Source: Eoetvoesiella caeni
Lineage (GTDB): Bacteria; Pseudomonadota; Gammaproteobacteria; Burkholderiales; Burkholderiaceae_B
NCBI RefSeq assembly: GCF_003315175.1
Contig: NZ_QNRQ01000005.1
Span: 124,001 to 188,000, forward strand
Length of the DNA: 64,000 nt
Reading direction: 5' to 3'
This document shows positions 55,702 through 64,000 of the stretch, in pieces. Position 1 is the first letter of the stretch, and each line of letters begins with the position of its first letter. The notes under the pieces were generated by a model. The model did no database searches, was not told where the DNA came from, and worked only from the letters and a program-made list of their open reading frames with translations. The position numbers and the translations under genes are program-made.

Positions 55702-56334
55702 TCAGACCTTGGGCGCGCGTACCGCCGACTTGGGCCGGAAAGCCTTGACGACTTCCTCGCGGGTTTCAATATATGGGCCGCCGATCAAGTCGATGCAATA
55801 CGGCACGGCGGCAAAAATGCCCGGGACCAGCGATTTGCCTTCGCTGTCTTTCAGGCCTTCAAGGGTTTCCCGGATGGCCTTGGGCTGGCCCGGCAAGTTG
55901 ATGATCAGCGCGGCATGCCCGTCGATCTCGCGCAGTACCGCCATTTGCCGCGACAGAATGGCCGTGGGCACGAACTTCAGGCTGATCTGGCGCATCTGCT
56001 CGCCAAAACCCGGCATTTCTTTGGTGGCGACCGCTAAAGTCGCCTCCGGGGTGACGTCGCGCCGCGCCGGGCCGGTGCCGCCGGTGGTCAGAACCAGGTC
56101 GCAGCCCACGGCGTCGATCAGTTCGACCAAGGCGGCCGAAATGGCCTCGGTTTCGTCTGGGACCAGGCGCGTCGCAAATTGCGGCGGCTGAAGCAGCGCG
56201 CCATTCAGCCACTGCTGCAAGCCTGGGATGCCCTGGTCTTCATAAATACCGCTGGAGGCCCGGTCGGAAATCGACACCAGGCCAACGAGCAAATCGTCTG
56301 GATGACGGCGGATCAAACGGGACGATTCCATCAT
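55702..56334 (-). CDS. mog: Molybdopterin adenylyltransferase (Mog-like)
   Basis: 210 residues. Activates molybdopterin by adenylation for molybdenum insertion. Seen: VGLVSISDRASSGIYEDQG, the nucleotide motif LVLTTGGTGPARRDVTPEAT, EIDGHAALIINLPGQPKAI and a C-terminal extension ending PKSAVRAPKV. It lies between pgk and fba, on the same strand, where I would expect pyruvate kinase in relatives. An adjacent in-frame ATG could remove one residue. Confidence 0.93.
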   Translation of the reverse strand: MMESSRLIRRHPDDLLVGLVSISDRASSGIYEDQGIPGLQQWLNGALLQPPQFATRLVPDETEAISAALVELIDAVGCDLVLTTGGTGPARRDVTPEATLAVATKEMPGFGEQMRQISLKFVPTAILSRQMAVLREIDGHAALIINLPGQPKAIRETLEGLKDSEGKSLVPGIFAAVPYCIDLIGGPYIETREEVVKAFRPKSAVRAPKV

Positions 56335-56419
56335 GATTGCTAATTCCTAAAGCTAAGACAAAACATACGCTTTGCGTTTGGGATGCTCCGGCCCAAAGGC
56401 CGGATTTGCGCCTGCCGGC

Positions 56420-57619
56420 TTACCCCTGGGCGCGCTGCTGCAAGATATCGACAGCGGGCAAGGTCTTGCCTTCGAGGAATTCCAGGAAGGCGCCGCCGCC
56501 GGTCGAGATATAGCCTACTTGGTCGGCAATGCCGTACTTGGCGATGGCTGCCAGGGTGTCGCCGCCGCCGGCAATGGAAAACGCTTCGGACTGCGCAATG
56601 GCCTTGGCGATAGTTTCAGTGCCGTGCTCGAAAGCGTCGAACTCGAACACGCCGACCGGGCCATTCCATACTATCGTACCAGCTTGCTTCAGGATATCGG
56701 CCAGTACCTGGGCCGTTTGCGGGCCGATGTCCAGAATCATGTCGTCCTGGGCGACCTCGGTGGCGGGCTTGGTCGTTGCGGCGGCATCGGCCCCGAACGA
56801 CTTGGCGCAAACCACATCGACGGGAATCGGCACGCCGGCGCCGCGCTTTTCCATGATTTCGATTACCGTGGTGGCTTGGGTGGCCTGCTCCGGCTCGGCC
56901 AGCGACTTGCCGATGCCCAGCCCCTTGGCCAGCATGAAAGTGTTGGCAATGCCGCCGCCCACCACCAATTGGTCGACCTTGCCGGCCAGCGCCTGCAATA
57001 TGGAAAGCTTGGACGAGACTTTGGATCCGCCCACAATGGCCACCATGGGCCGCTTGGGTTCTTTCAAGGCTCGGCCCAACGCGTCCAGCTCGGCCTCGAG
57101 CAAAGGACCGGCGCAAGCAACCGGCGCAAAGCGGGCGATGCCGTAAGTAGTGGCTTCGGCGCGATGCGCCGTCCCGAAGGCATCATTGACGTACACGTCG
57201 CACAGCGCAGCCATCTTGCGCGACAAGGCTTCGTCGTTTTTCTTTTCGCCAACATTGCAACGGCAGTTTTCCAGCAGCACGACCTGGCCGGGTTCAACCG
57301 AAAATCCGCCGTCGACCCAATCCTTGACCAGGTTTACCGGCATGCCCAGCAGTTGGCTCAGGCGCGCGGCAACGGGGGCCAGTGTGTCGGCAGGAGCCAC
57401 AACGCCTTCGGTCGGACGGCCCAGGTGGGACGTGACCATGACGGCCGCTCCCGCGTCCAGCGCCAGGCGTATGGCCGGCACCGAGGCACGCACGCGCGTG
57501 TCTTCGGAAATTTGCCCCGCCTCGTTGAACGGCACGTTCAGGTCGGAACGGATGAATACGCGTTTGCCGGCCAGAAGATCCGACTTGGCCAGGGCGCTAA
57601 GGGTTTTGACAGTAGACAT
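56420..57619 (-). CDS. pgk: Phosphoglycerate kinase
   Basis: 399 residues from ATG 57619. Interconverts 1,3-bisphosphoglycerate/ADP and 3-phosphoglycerate/ATP. Seen: [20 protein letters not shown] (substrate loop), [26 protein letters not shown] (hinge), [18 protein letters not shown] and [15 protein letters not shown] (nucleotide loop). The frame remains open upstream through the 81 bp repeat, giving a spurious Arg/Pro-rich extension with a repeated peptide; the conserved N terminus [12 protein letters not shown] marks the true start. Confidence 0.96.
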   Translation of the reverse strand: MSTVKTLSALAKSDLLAGKRVFIRSDLNVPFNEAGQISEDTRVRASVPAIRLALDAGAAVMVTSHLGRPTEGVVAPADTLAPVAARLSQLLGMPVNLVKDWVDGGFSVEPGQVVLLENCRCNVGEKKNDEALSRKMAALCDVYVNDAFGTAHRAEATTYGIARFAPVACAGPLLEAELDALGRALKEPKRPMVAIVGGSKVSSKLSILQALAGKVDQLVVGGGIANTFMLAKGLGIGKSLAEPEQATQATTVIEIMEKRGAGVPIPVDVVCAKSFGADAAATTKPATEVAQDDMILDIGPQTAQVLADILKQAGTIVWNGPVGVFEFDAFEHGTETIAKAIAQSEAFSIAGGGDTLAAIAKYGIADQVGYISTGGGAFLEFLEGKTLPAVDILQQRAQG

Positions 57620-57665
57620 AAAGATCAAATTGGAATGATGAAAAACAATGGCGGCGGAAAAATAT

Positions 57666-57813
57666 ACCGCTACGCGGCTTGCTGCCCCCCGAGGGGGCGC
57701 TTTTTGCCTTGGGGCGGCCCGGCGGCAAAACATACCCCCACGCCGCACCGCTACGCGGCTTGCTGCCCCCCGAGGGGGCGCTTTTTGCCTTGGGGCGGCC
57801 CGGCGGCAAAACA
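57666..57813 (+). repeat. 81-bp tandem repeat with terminator-like hairpins
   Basis: Two copies, starting at 57666 and 57747, nearly identical: ACCGCTACGCGG, then GCTGCC, hairpin GCCCCC-CGA-GGGGGC followed by GCTTTTTGCC, then TTGGGGCGGCCCGGCGGC and AAAAC. The second copy is cut short by the hairpin at 57813. Diverged copies occur at 50758-50872. It has the look of a dispersed intergenic element of this lineage. Confidence 0.85.
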
Positions 57814-57834
57814 AGGGCGGGATACCCCGCCCTT
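57813..57834 (-). terminator. Hairpin terminator or attenuator between gapA and pgk
   Basis: AAGGGCGGG and CCCGCCCTT pair perfectly around a 4 nt loop, 20 nt after the gapA stop; on the minus strand it is followed by GTTTTG. It could reduce read-through from gapA into pgk. Confidence 0.6.
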
Positions 57835-57853
57835 GATCTGCACACAACTGAAC

Positions 57854-58867
57854 TTACTTGGCCGATACCAGCGCCACAGTGGTATCGAGCATGCGGTTGG
57901 AGAAGCCCCACTCGTTGTCGTACCACGAGCAGACCTTGACCAGATTGCCCGAGACCTTGGTCATGCCGGCATCCACTGTGCTGGACACGGCCGTATGGTT
58001 GTAGTCGGACGACACCAGCGGCTCTTCGCTGTAGTCCAGAATACCCTTGAGCGGGCCCTGGGCGGCGGCCTGCTTCAGGATGGCATTGACCTCTTCCACC
58101 GAAGTCTCGCGTCCGGCAACGAACGTAAGGTCGACGATGGAAACATTGATGGTCGGAACACGCATGGCGTAGCCGTCGAGCTTGCCATTCAGTTCAGGCA
58201 GCACCAGGCCAACAGCCGAAGCCGCACCGGTCTTGGTGGGGATCATGTTTTGCGTGGCCGAGCGCGCGCGGCGCAGGTCGGAGTGATAGACGTCGCTTAG
58301 AACCTGGTCGTTCGTGTAGGCGTGGATGGTGGTCATCAAGCCATTGAGCAGACCCAGTTTTTCGTGCAGCGGCTGCACCAGCGGGGCCAGGCAGTTAGTG
58401 GTGCACGAAGCATTGGAAATGACCGTGTCGCTGGCCTTGAGCACATTGTGGTTGACGCCGTAAACAATGGTGGCGTCGACATCTTTGCCGCCCGGCGCGG
58501 AAATAATGACTTTCTTGGCGCCGCCCTTGAGGTGCGCGCCGGCCTTTTCCTTGGTGGTGAACAAGCCCGTGCATTCCAGCACCACGTCCACGCCCAGCTC
58601 GCCCCAGGGCAGGTCGGCGGGGTTGCGGCTGGCCAGGACCCGGATGCGGTCGCCATTGACCACCATGTAGTCGCCGTCGACTTCAACCGTGCCGGGGAAC
58701 CGGCCATGGGCGGTGTCGTAACGAGTCAGGTGCGCATTGGTCTTGGGGTCGCCAAGGTCGTTGATGGCCACGATTTCAATATCGTGCTTCTTGCCGTCTT
58801 CGTAATGAGCGCGCAAGATATTGCGCCCGATACGGCCATAACCGTTGATTGCTACGCGAATTGCCAT
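57854..58867 (-). CDS. gapA: Glyceraldehyde-3-phosphate dehydrogenase, type I
   Basis: 337 residues. Seen: N-terminal Rossmann segment [16 protein letters not shown], the NAD-specificity region INDLGD, catalytic Cys155 in [13 protein letters not shown] with downstream His in [10 protein letters not shown], and [13 protein letters not shown] at the C terminus. It follows tkt by 15 nt, so tkt-gapA are one transcript. Confidence 0.97.
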   Translation of the reverse strand: MAIRVAINGYGRIGRNILRAHYEDGKKHDIEIVAINDLGDPKTNAHLTRYDTAHGRFPGTVEVDGDYMVVNGDRIRVLASRNPADLPWGELGVDVVLECTGLFTTKEKAGAHLKGGAKKVIISAPGGKDVDATIVYGVNHNVLKASDTVISNASCTTNCLAPLVQPLHEKLGLLNGLMTTIHAYTNDQVLSDVYHSDLRRARSATQNMIPTKTGAASAVGLVLPELNGKLDGYAMRVPTINVSIVDLTFVAGRETSVEEVNAILKQAAAQGPLKGILDYSEEPLVSSDYNHTAVSSTVDAGMTKVSGNLVKVCSWYDNEWGFSNRMLDTTVALVSAK

Positions 58868-58882
58868 TGTTACTCTCCTGTT

Positions 58883-60928
58883 TTACAAAATCTGTTCGAC
58901 GGCTGCTGCGACTTTCTCGGCAGTCAACCCAAAATGCTTGAATAGGACGCCGGCAGGCGCGGATTCGCCATAGGTGTCGATGCCGACCACGGCGCCGTCC
59001 AGGCCAACGTACTTGTACCAGCCGCCAGTCGTGCCCGCCTCGACCGCGACGCGCGGCAGCCCCTTGGGCAGCACGGTATCGCGCCATTGGGAGTCCTGGG
59101 CGTCGAAAACATTGGTGCAAGGCATGGAAACCACGCGCACTGCTATACCCTTTTGCGCCAGTTGCTCTTGAGCGGCCAAAGCCAGGCCGACTTCCGAACC
59201 GGTGGCGATGATGATGGCCTTGGCGTTGTCGGCGTCGCGCAGCACGTAGCCGCCGCGCTCAATGGCCTGGATGGCGGCTTTGTCGCGCGCCACGAAAGGC
59301 AGGTTCTGGCGCGACAGCAGCAAGGCGCTTGGCCCGCCCTCGCGCACCTGCATGCCGATGCTGGCGGGGCGCTGGACGGCCTGCTGCCATGCCACCGCGG
59401 TTTCAGTGGTGTCGCAAGGACGCCATACATGCAAATTGGGAATCAGGCGCAAGCTGGCCGCGTGTTCGATGGACTGGTGCGTCGGGCCGTCTTCGCCCAG
59501 GCCGATGGAGTCGTGCGTAAACACATGCACCACGCGCTGCTTCATGAGCGAAGCCATGCGGATGGCATTGCGCGAATAATCGGAGAAGGTAAGGAAGGTG
59601 CCGCCAAAAGGCAGGTAGCCGCCATGCAGCGCAATGCCGTTCATGACGGCGGCCATGCCGAATTCGCGCACGCCGTAATTGATATGGCGGCCGAATTGCA
59701 GGCCCTGCGCGCCGGCGCGTACCGGGGCAACGCCCTTCCAGTCGGTGAAGTTGGAGCCGGTCAGGTCGGCCGACCCGCCCAGGAATTCGGGCAGGAGCTC
59801 GGCGAACGCTGTAATGGCAAACTGCGATGCCTTGCGGCTGGCGACGGTTTCGGCCTTTTCGGCTGTGGCTGCAATGAACGCCGCCGCCTGTTCTGCAAAC
59901 GCCGCGGGCAAGTCGCCCTGCATGCGGCGCGTGAACTCGGCCGCCAGTTCGGGATAGGCCTTGGCATAGCTGCTGAAGCCGGACTGCCACTCGGACTGCC
60001 ACAACTGGCCCTTGACCTTGCCGTCCCAGCGCTGGTAAATATGCGCGGGGATAACGAAAGGCGCGTCGGACCAGCCCAACGCGGCACGAGTTGCCGCGAT
60101 CTCGTCGGCGCCCAAAGGAGAACCGTGTACTTTCTCGCTACCGGCGGCGCTGGGCGCGCCCTTGCCGATGATGGTGCGGCAGCAAATCAGCGTAGGGCCG
60201 TTGTTTTGCGCCGCCGATGCCTTGGCTTTCTGGATGGCCAGGTCGACCGCGGCCACGCTATGGCCGTCGACATCGCGCAGGACGTTCCAGCCGTAGCTTT
60301 CGAAACGGGCCGGGGTATCGTCGGCGAACCAGTTCTCGACCTTGCCGTCGATGGAGATGCCGTTGTCGTCGTAGAAGACAATAAGCTTGGACAGCTTGAG
60401 CGTACCGGCCAGCGAGCAGGCTTCGTGCGACACGCCTTCCATGAGGCAGCCGTCGCCCACGAAGGCATAGGTGTAATGGTCGACCACATCGTGGCCTTCG
60501 CGGTTGAACTCTTTGGCGAGCAAGGCTTCGGCCAGGGCCATGCCCACAGCATTGCCCAAGCCCTGGCCCAGCGGGCCCGTGGTGGTTTCGACGCCGGCCG
60601 TAATGCCTACTTCGGGGTGGCCCGGCGTGCGCGAGTGCAGTTGCCTGAAGTTCTTGAGCTCTTCGATAGGCAGGTCGTAGCCGCTAAGATGCAACAAGGC
60701 ATAAATGAGCATCGACCCGTGGCCGTTGGACAAAACGAAGCGGTCGCGGTTGGCCCAGGCCGGATCGGAGGGATTGTGGCGCAGATGGCGGGTCCACAGC
60801 GCTTCGGCGATGTCCGCCATGCCCATGGGGGCTCCGGGGTGTCCGGAATTGGCTTGTTGAACCGCATCCATGGCTAGTACGCGTATGGCGTTGGCCAGGG
60901 ATGAATCTTGGACGGGCGATTGGCTCAT
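58883..60928 (-). CDS. tkt: Transketolase
   Basis: 681 residues. Thiamine-diphosphate enzyme of the pentose phosphate or Calvin-type sugar interconversions. Seen: [42 protein letters not shown], ThDP/Mg motif [15 protein letters not shown] to [28 protein letters not shown] (pyrimidine domain) and the C-terminal domain with [12 protein letters not shown]. First gene of the minus-strand glycolysis/purine run. Confidence 0.97.
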   Translation of the reverse strand: MSQSPVQDSSLANAIRVLAMDAVQQANSGHPGAPMGMADIAEALWTRHLRHNPSDPAWANRDRFVLSNGHGSMLIYALLHLSGYDLPIEELKNFRQLHSRTPGHPEVGITAGVETTTGPLGQGLGNAVGMALAEALLAKEFNREGHDVVDHYTYAFVGDGCLMEGVSHEACSLAGTLKLSKLIVFYDDNGISIDGKVENWFADDTPARFESYGWNVLRDVDGHSVAAVDLAIQKAKASAAQNNGPTLICCRTIIGKGAPSAAGSEKVHGSPLGADEIAATRAALGWSDAPFVIPAHIYQRWDGKVKGQLWQSEWQSGFSSYAKAYPELAAEFTRRMQGDLPAAFAEQAAAFIAATAEKAETVASRKASQFAITAFAELLPEFLGGSADLTGSNFTDWKGVAPVRAGAQGLQFGRHINYGVREFGMAAVMNGIALHGGYLPFGGTFLTFSDYSRNAIRMASLMKQRVVHVFTHDSIGLGEDGPTHQSIEHAASLRLIPNLHVWRPCDTTETAVAWQQAVQRPASIGMQVREGGPSALLLSRQNLPFVARDKAAIQAIERGGYVLRDADNAKAIIIATGSEVGLALAAQEQLAQKGIAVRVVSMPCTNVFDAQDSQWRDTVLPKGLPRVAVEAGTTGGWYKYVGLDGAVVGIDTYGESAPAGVLFKHFGLTAEKVAAAVEQIL

Positions 60929-61100
60929 TGAAAACTCACAAAAGGGGTGCCAACAAACTGGTTATGCCGGCCCCGGCAATAAGGATTACAAAGCTTTCGA
61001 TTTTACCACTCGCGCCGCCCAAGCCCTGTTACACATTCCCGCCCTGCTGCAAATCAGGCAAAACCCGTACACTACCGTCATCTTACACATTTCTTCCATC

Positions 61101-61838
61101 ATGGCGACACCGCGTTTTTTCAGTTCAGTTCCGCTGGAACCCAACCAGACCATCGAATTGCCGCAAGAGCTGGCGCACCATGCTTTGCGCGTTTTGCGCC
61201 TTAAGCCCGACACGGATATTGTGCTGTTCGACGGACGGGGCGGCCAGTATTGCGCCCGGCTTACGGCCGAAGGCAAAAAGGGCTATGCCCAGACTGGGGA
61301 CCACCAGACGACGGAAGCCGAATTGCCGGGCGAAATCATCCTGGCGCAAGGCCTGCCGTCGGGCGACAAAATGGACTGGGTCATCGAAAAGGCGGTGGAA
61401 TTGGGCGCCACCCGGATTGTTCCCATTGCGGCGCAACGCAGCGTGCTTCAATTAAGCGGCGAAAGGCTGGTCAAGCGCATGCGCCACTGGGAACGCATTG
61501 CGCAGTCCGCCAGCGAACAGTGCGGACGCAACCGCATCATGCATATCGACGAGCCGCGCACGCTGTCCGCTTATCTGGCCGGCACCGAGCTTGCCGCGCA
61601 ACTGACCTTGCTATGCCATCCGGGCGCCGGGCAAAGCCTTGAAGCCGCCCTGGCCCAACACACGGCCAGCCGCATCGCCCTGCTGGTCGGCCCCGAAGGC
61701 GGCTGGTCGGAAGAGGAACAGGCCGCGGCAATACGCCCTCCAATTCAGGCCGTGAGATTCGGCAGCCGTGTGCTGCGTACGGAAACCGCCGGCCTGGCCT
61801 TGATGGCCGCCATCGCGGCCCTGAAGGGCTGGCTATAA
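61101..61838 (+). CDS. rsmE: 16S rRNA (uracil-1498-N3)-methyltransferase
   Basis: 245 residues, SPOUT superfamily with the knot at the C terminus. Seen: MATPRFFSSVPLEPNQ and ELAHHALRVLRL (PUA-like N-terminal domain), MDWVIEKAVELGATRIVPIAAQRS, QSASEQCGRNR, and the SAM-binding knot LLVGPEGGWSEEE with FGSRVLRTETAGLALMA. The frame is open upstream, but ATG 61101 begins the homology. Divergent from tkt. Confidence 0.95.
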   Translation: MATPRFFSSVPLEPNQTIELPQELAHHALRVLRLKPDTDIVLFDGRGGQYCARLTAEGKKGYAQTGDHQTTEAELPGEIILAQGLPSGDKMDWVIEKAVELGATRIVPIAAQRSVLQLSGERLVKRMRHWERIAQSASEQCGRNRIMHIDEPRTLSAYLAGTELAAQLTLLCHPGAGQSLEAALAQHTASRIALLVGPEGGWSEEEQAAAIRPPIQAVRFGSRVLRTETAGLALMAAIAALKGWL

Positions 61839-61890
61839 GGCCCTGGGCTTGCCAGACCCGCAAAAACGCGGCACCAGGCAGCCAGCCGGC

Positions 61891-62358
61891 CTAGGCTTCG
61901 TCGGCACCGGAATACGGCGTAGGGGCCACGCCCGGTTCAGGATCGGGATGCTTGCCGGCATGCTGGACCGCAAAAGCAAAGCGTCGGCCGTTGTTTTTGG
62001 CAAATTCGGCTACGTCGGCGCAAACGCTGATAATGGCCTTGGAGTCGTCGGCCAAAGAAGGGTCGCCCGAATGCAAGTTATGGAACCACAGAAACAGGCC
62101 GTTTTTTTGGTCGAGCACGGTATCGCAAAGGCAATCGTAAAGGGCATCGAGATTGCCGCCGAAGAACTCGGGAAAGTCGATGGCCTTGACGACAGCGCGC
62201 AAGACCGCCGAGCGGCTGCGAGCACGGTCGCAGTCGATGACGTACACGGTAAGGCCCGCCGCATGCGCGTGTTCAAGCGCGTCTTCACGGCCGATTTGAG
62301 AGGCATCGAGCAGACCGCCTTTCTTCAGCTTGTTCTGTAATGCCTGAGCTTGGGTCAT
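61891..62358 (-). CDS. Barstar-family protein without an adjacent ribonuclease
   Basis: 155 residues. The barstar-like core (about 35-130) has VYVIDCDRARSRSAVLRAVVKAIDFPEFFGGNLDALYDCL, with the aspartate-rich helix region that inhibits barnase in the classical pair, then GLFLWFHNLHS. A Pro/Ala-rich tail follows. No barnase/RNase gene lies next to it. The start overlaps the patatin stop by 4 nt (ATGA), so it is translationally coupled to the patatin gene. Barstar-like proteins also occur as orphan immunity or regulatory proteins. Confidence 0.88.
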   Translation of the reverse strand: MTQAQALQNKLKKGGLLDASQIGREDALEHAHAAGLTVYVIDCDRARSRSAVLRAVVKAIDFPEFFGGNLDALYDCLCDTVLDQKNGLFLWFHNLHSGDPSLADDSKAIISVCADVAEFAKNNGRRFAFAVQHAGKHPDPEPGVAPTPYSGADEA

Positions 62359-63551
62359 TGTGGCGTCTCCTTAAAAAACGCTTTGACTTCTTCCATACGG
62401 TTCATGCTATCGGTACGACCTAGTTGTATCAGCGCTTGTGTATAACGGGCCTCGAACAGCAAATATGACACGAGCGTCCCACCTGTATGCAAGCCGGAAT
62501 CAGACGATACACCGAGAACGCGGAAAAGTGTACGAACTGCCTTAGGTATTTCATCCAGGTACTCAAGCGCTATTTCGTCCAGCGAACGGCTGGGGGTAAT
62601 GGCGAACATCGTAATCGGGCGCAGCGACTGCGACTGCCGCGCGTCTTCGGGCAATAACTGCAACAACTCGTTGATACGCTCGAGCCGTTCCACATCCATA
62701 GACAAGCCATCCAGGAAAATGTTCGATAAGGCGTTGCCGCTGATTTGCGCCAGCGTGGGATAAGGGGGGTCGATGCCGGCAGGCTCGTCGGATTTATCGT
62801 CTCGATGGCCGGTGCCTATGACAAAGAGTTTCGTTGCTCCCAGGTGTATGGCGGGGCTCAAGGGCGCCAATTGCCGCATCGACCCGTCCCCGCACCACTC
62901 GGTGGCGCCTTGCACCAGCAGGGCCTGGGCCGGAAACACAAAAGGTATGGAACTGGACGCCAGCAAGTGATCGACGCCGATGGTGCTGGGAACCGCGCGC
63001 CGCAGGGACCGGGTCCAGGGCAGAAAAGACGTTTTCGATTGGTAGAAAATAATATGTTCGCCGCTGGAATAAGCCGCCGCCGTGACTGCCAGCGCCTCCA
63101 GGCAGCCGCGTTCCAGATTGCGATTCAGGCGGCCGAAGTCCAGGGCGCCCGTCAACAATTCGCCCAGAGGCGCATTGTCGAGCAAAGAGCGCGGGTGCTG
63201 GCCGCGGCGGTCGGGCATGATCCAGCCCAGCGTCAGCATCGTCAGCCAGCGCAGCCCCGTTTGCAGCAAAGCCGCGCCATCGGCGCGATACACCATGTCG
63301 GTGTGGATGTTTCCCCACAGATGCTGCAGCCGCGCGATGGCGGCATGCGGATCGTTGGCGCGGCTGGCCAGCGCCGTCGCATTGATGGCGCCGGCCGAAG
63401 TGCCGCAAATAATGGGAAATGGATTGACGAACGAGTGCGAACGCTGGGGATCGAGAATATCGAGCACGCCCGACAGCACACCGACCTGATAGGCGGCCCG
63501 CGCGCCGCCCCCGGTAAGAATTAAGCCTATCGACGATCTAGGGACGTCCAT
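62355..63551 (-). CDS. Patatin-like phospholipase family protein
   Basis: 398 residues from ATG 63551 (MDVPRSSIGLIL); an in-frame ATG at 63590 would overlap the malic enzyme gene. Seen: the anion hole GGGARAAYQVGVL (residues 14-26), nucleophile S52 in GTSAGA, and the catalytic Asp in EWCGDGSMRQLAP. A hydrolase of acyl-lipid esters. No signal peptide; the protein is probably cytoplasmic or membrane-associated. It lies 10 nt after the malic enzyme gene and overlaps barstar by 4 nt, so the three may share a transcript. Confidence 0.9.
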   Translation of the reverse strand: MDVPRSSIGLILTGGGARAAYQVGVLSGVLDILDPQRSHSFVNPFPIICGTSAGAINATALASRANDPHAAIARLQHLWGNIHTDMVYRADGAALLQTGLRWLTMLTLGWIMPDRRGQHPRSLLDNAPLGELLTGALDFGRLNRNLERGCLEALAVTAAAYSSGEHIIFYQSKTSFLPWTRSLRRAVPSTIGVDHLLASSSIPFVFPAQALLVQGATEWCGDGSMRQLAPLSPAIHLGATKLFVIGTGHRDDKSDEPAGIDPPYPTLAQISGNALSNIFLDGLSMDVERLERINELLQLLPEDARQSQSLRPITMFAITPSRSLDEIALEYLDEIPKAVRTLFRVLGVSSDSGLHTGGTLVSYLLFEARYTQALIQLGRTDSMNRMEEVKAFFKETPQ

Positions 63552-63561
63552 AGGCCTGCCA

Positions 63562-64000
63562 CTATGAATAGTTGCGCGGGGTATTGGCATCGACCACGGT
63601 CAATGCAGCCATGTTCACGATGCGGCGCACCGTGGAACTGGAGGTAAGAATATGCACTGGCGCGTTCAGCCCCAGCAGGAACGGGCCCACCGCCACATTG
63701 CCGCCCGCGGCGGTCTTGAGCAAGTTATAAGCGATATTGCCGGCATCGACGCTGGGGCAAATAAGCAAATTGGCCTCGCCCTTGAGCGTGGTGCTGGGCA
63801 GGATGCGCTTGCGCAAGGCTTCGTCCAGGGCGCAGTCGCCGTGCATTTCGCCGTCGACTTCAAGGTCGGGCGCCTGTTGGCGGATGATGTCCAGGGCTTC
63901 GCGCATTTTAGTGCCCGAGGCCGAGCTGCCGGTGCCGAAGTTGGAGCGCGACAGCAAGGCCGCCTTGGGCTCGATATTGAGCCGGCGCATTTCAGCGGCC
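63562..64000 (-). CDS. maeB: NADP-dependent malic enzyme MaeB, C-terminal end (5' part beyond the window)
   Basis: Only the last 145 or so residues are present. They match the phosphotransacetylase-like C-terminal domain of the large malic enzymes: MRRLNIEPKAALLSRSNFG, DLEVDGEMHGDCALDEALR, TLKGEANLLICPSVDAGNIAYNL, AVGPFLLGLNAPVHIL and VRRIVNMAALTVVDA. A stand-alone Pta is a weaker alternative; the RIVNMAALTVVDA ending favours MaeB. The stop TAG is at 63562-63564, 10 nt before the patatin start. Confidence 0.85.
   Translation of the reverse strand, partial: AAEMRRLNIEPKAALLSRSNFGTGSSASGTKMREALDIIRQQAPDLEVDGEMHGDCALDEALRKRILPSTTLKGEANLLICPSVDAGNIAYNLLKTAAGGNVAVGPFLLGLNAPVHILTSSSTVRRIVNMAALTVVDANTPRNYS

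Noticed and set aside
57620-57847. N-terminal extension of pgk with repeated Arg/Pro peptide
   Set aside because: It is encoded by the tandem repeat, and the pgk homology begins at MSTVKTL (57619).
56372-58300. A 642-codon plus-strand frame opposite pgk and gapA
   Set aside because: It crosses two real minus-strand genes and the 81-bp repeat, and has no protein motif.

Overview
The window is a chromosomal segment from a betaproteobacterium, most likely Alcaligenaceae (Bordetella / Achromobacter / Pusillimonas relatives). The evidence is the high GC content, the block orders purH-ruvC-ruvA-ruvB and tkt-gap-pgk-fba-purC-purE-purK-sua5, and an aerobic benzoyl-CoA (box) degradation cluster with a BoxR-type regulator. 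This placement is inferred from remembered family and gene-order knowledge, not from a search. I see no rRNA, tRNA, CRISPR array, prophage or complete insertion sequence.

Layout. Positions 1-3362 (+) carry the end of purH and ruvC, ruvA, ruvB. Positions 3459-8452 (-) carry recQ, an outer-membrane-like beta-barrel and a ClC-type channel. Positions 8559-10696 (+) carry an OmpR-type two-component pair. Positions 10709-13095 (-) carry a CydAB-like pair whose CydA-like subunit has lost every canonical haem ligand. Positions 13223-17090 (+) carry glnS and minC, minD, minE, followed by a gene-poor 0.5 kb stretch with a degenerate tandem repeat. Positions 17598-19766 (-) carry an OsmB-like lipoprotein gene and ettA. 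Next come an acidic unknown protein, a GT2 glycosyltransferase, an unlisted 42-residue basic protein and a double-length UvrA (1917 residues, four ABC ATPase modules). Positions 27870-32263 carry tcdA, a ChaC-like gene, pdxH, an LhgO-like oxidoreductase and purU. The purU stop codon lies in the first three bases of a 164 bp palindrome.

Positions 32508-50641 form an aromatic-acid and acyl-CoA catabolic island. It begins with a LysR regulator divergent from gcdH, then a MaoC hydratase. The minus-strand genes boxR, boxC, boxB and boxA face a plus-strand operon. That operon encodes a DUF4863 protein, boxD, benzoate-CoA ligase, an alpha/beta hydrolase and a five-gene branched-chain-type ABC importer. 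Together they would import benzoate, activate it to benzoyl-CoA, epoxidise and open the ring, and oxidise the semialdehyde. TGCA-N6-TGCA palindromes overlap or adjoin recognisable sigma70-like elements of both divergent units and are probable BoxR operators.

Positions 50870-60928 (-) carry sua5, purK, purE, purC, fba, a mog-like gene where pyruvate kinase often lies, pgk, gapA and tkt. Positions 61101-64000 carry rsmE (+), then an orphan barstar, a patatin and the end of maeB (-). Two intergenic spacers, after livF and between gapA and pgk, hold copies of a GC-rich hairpin repeat.
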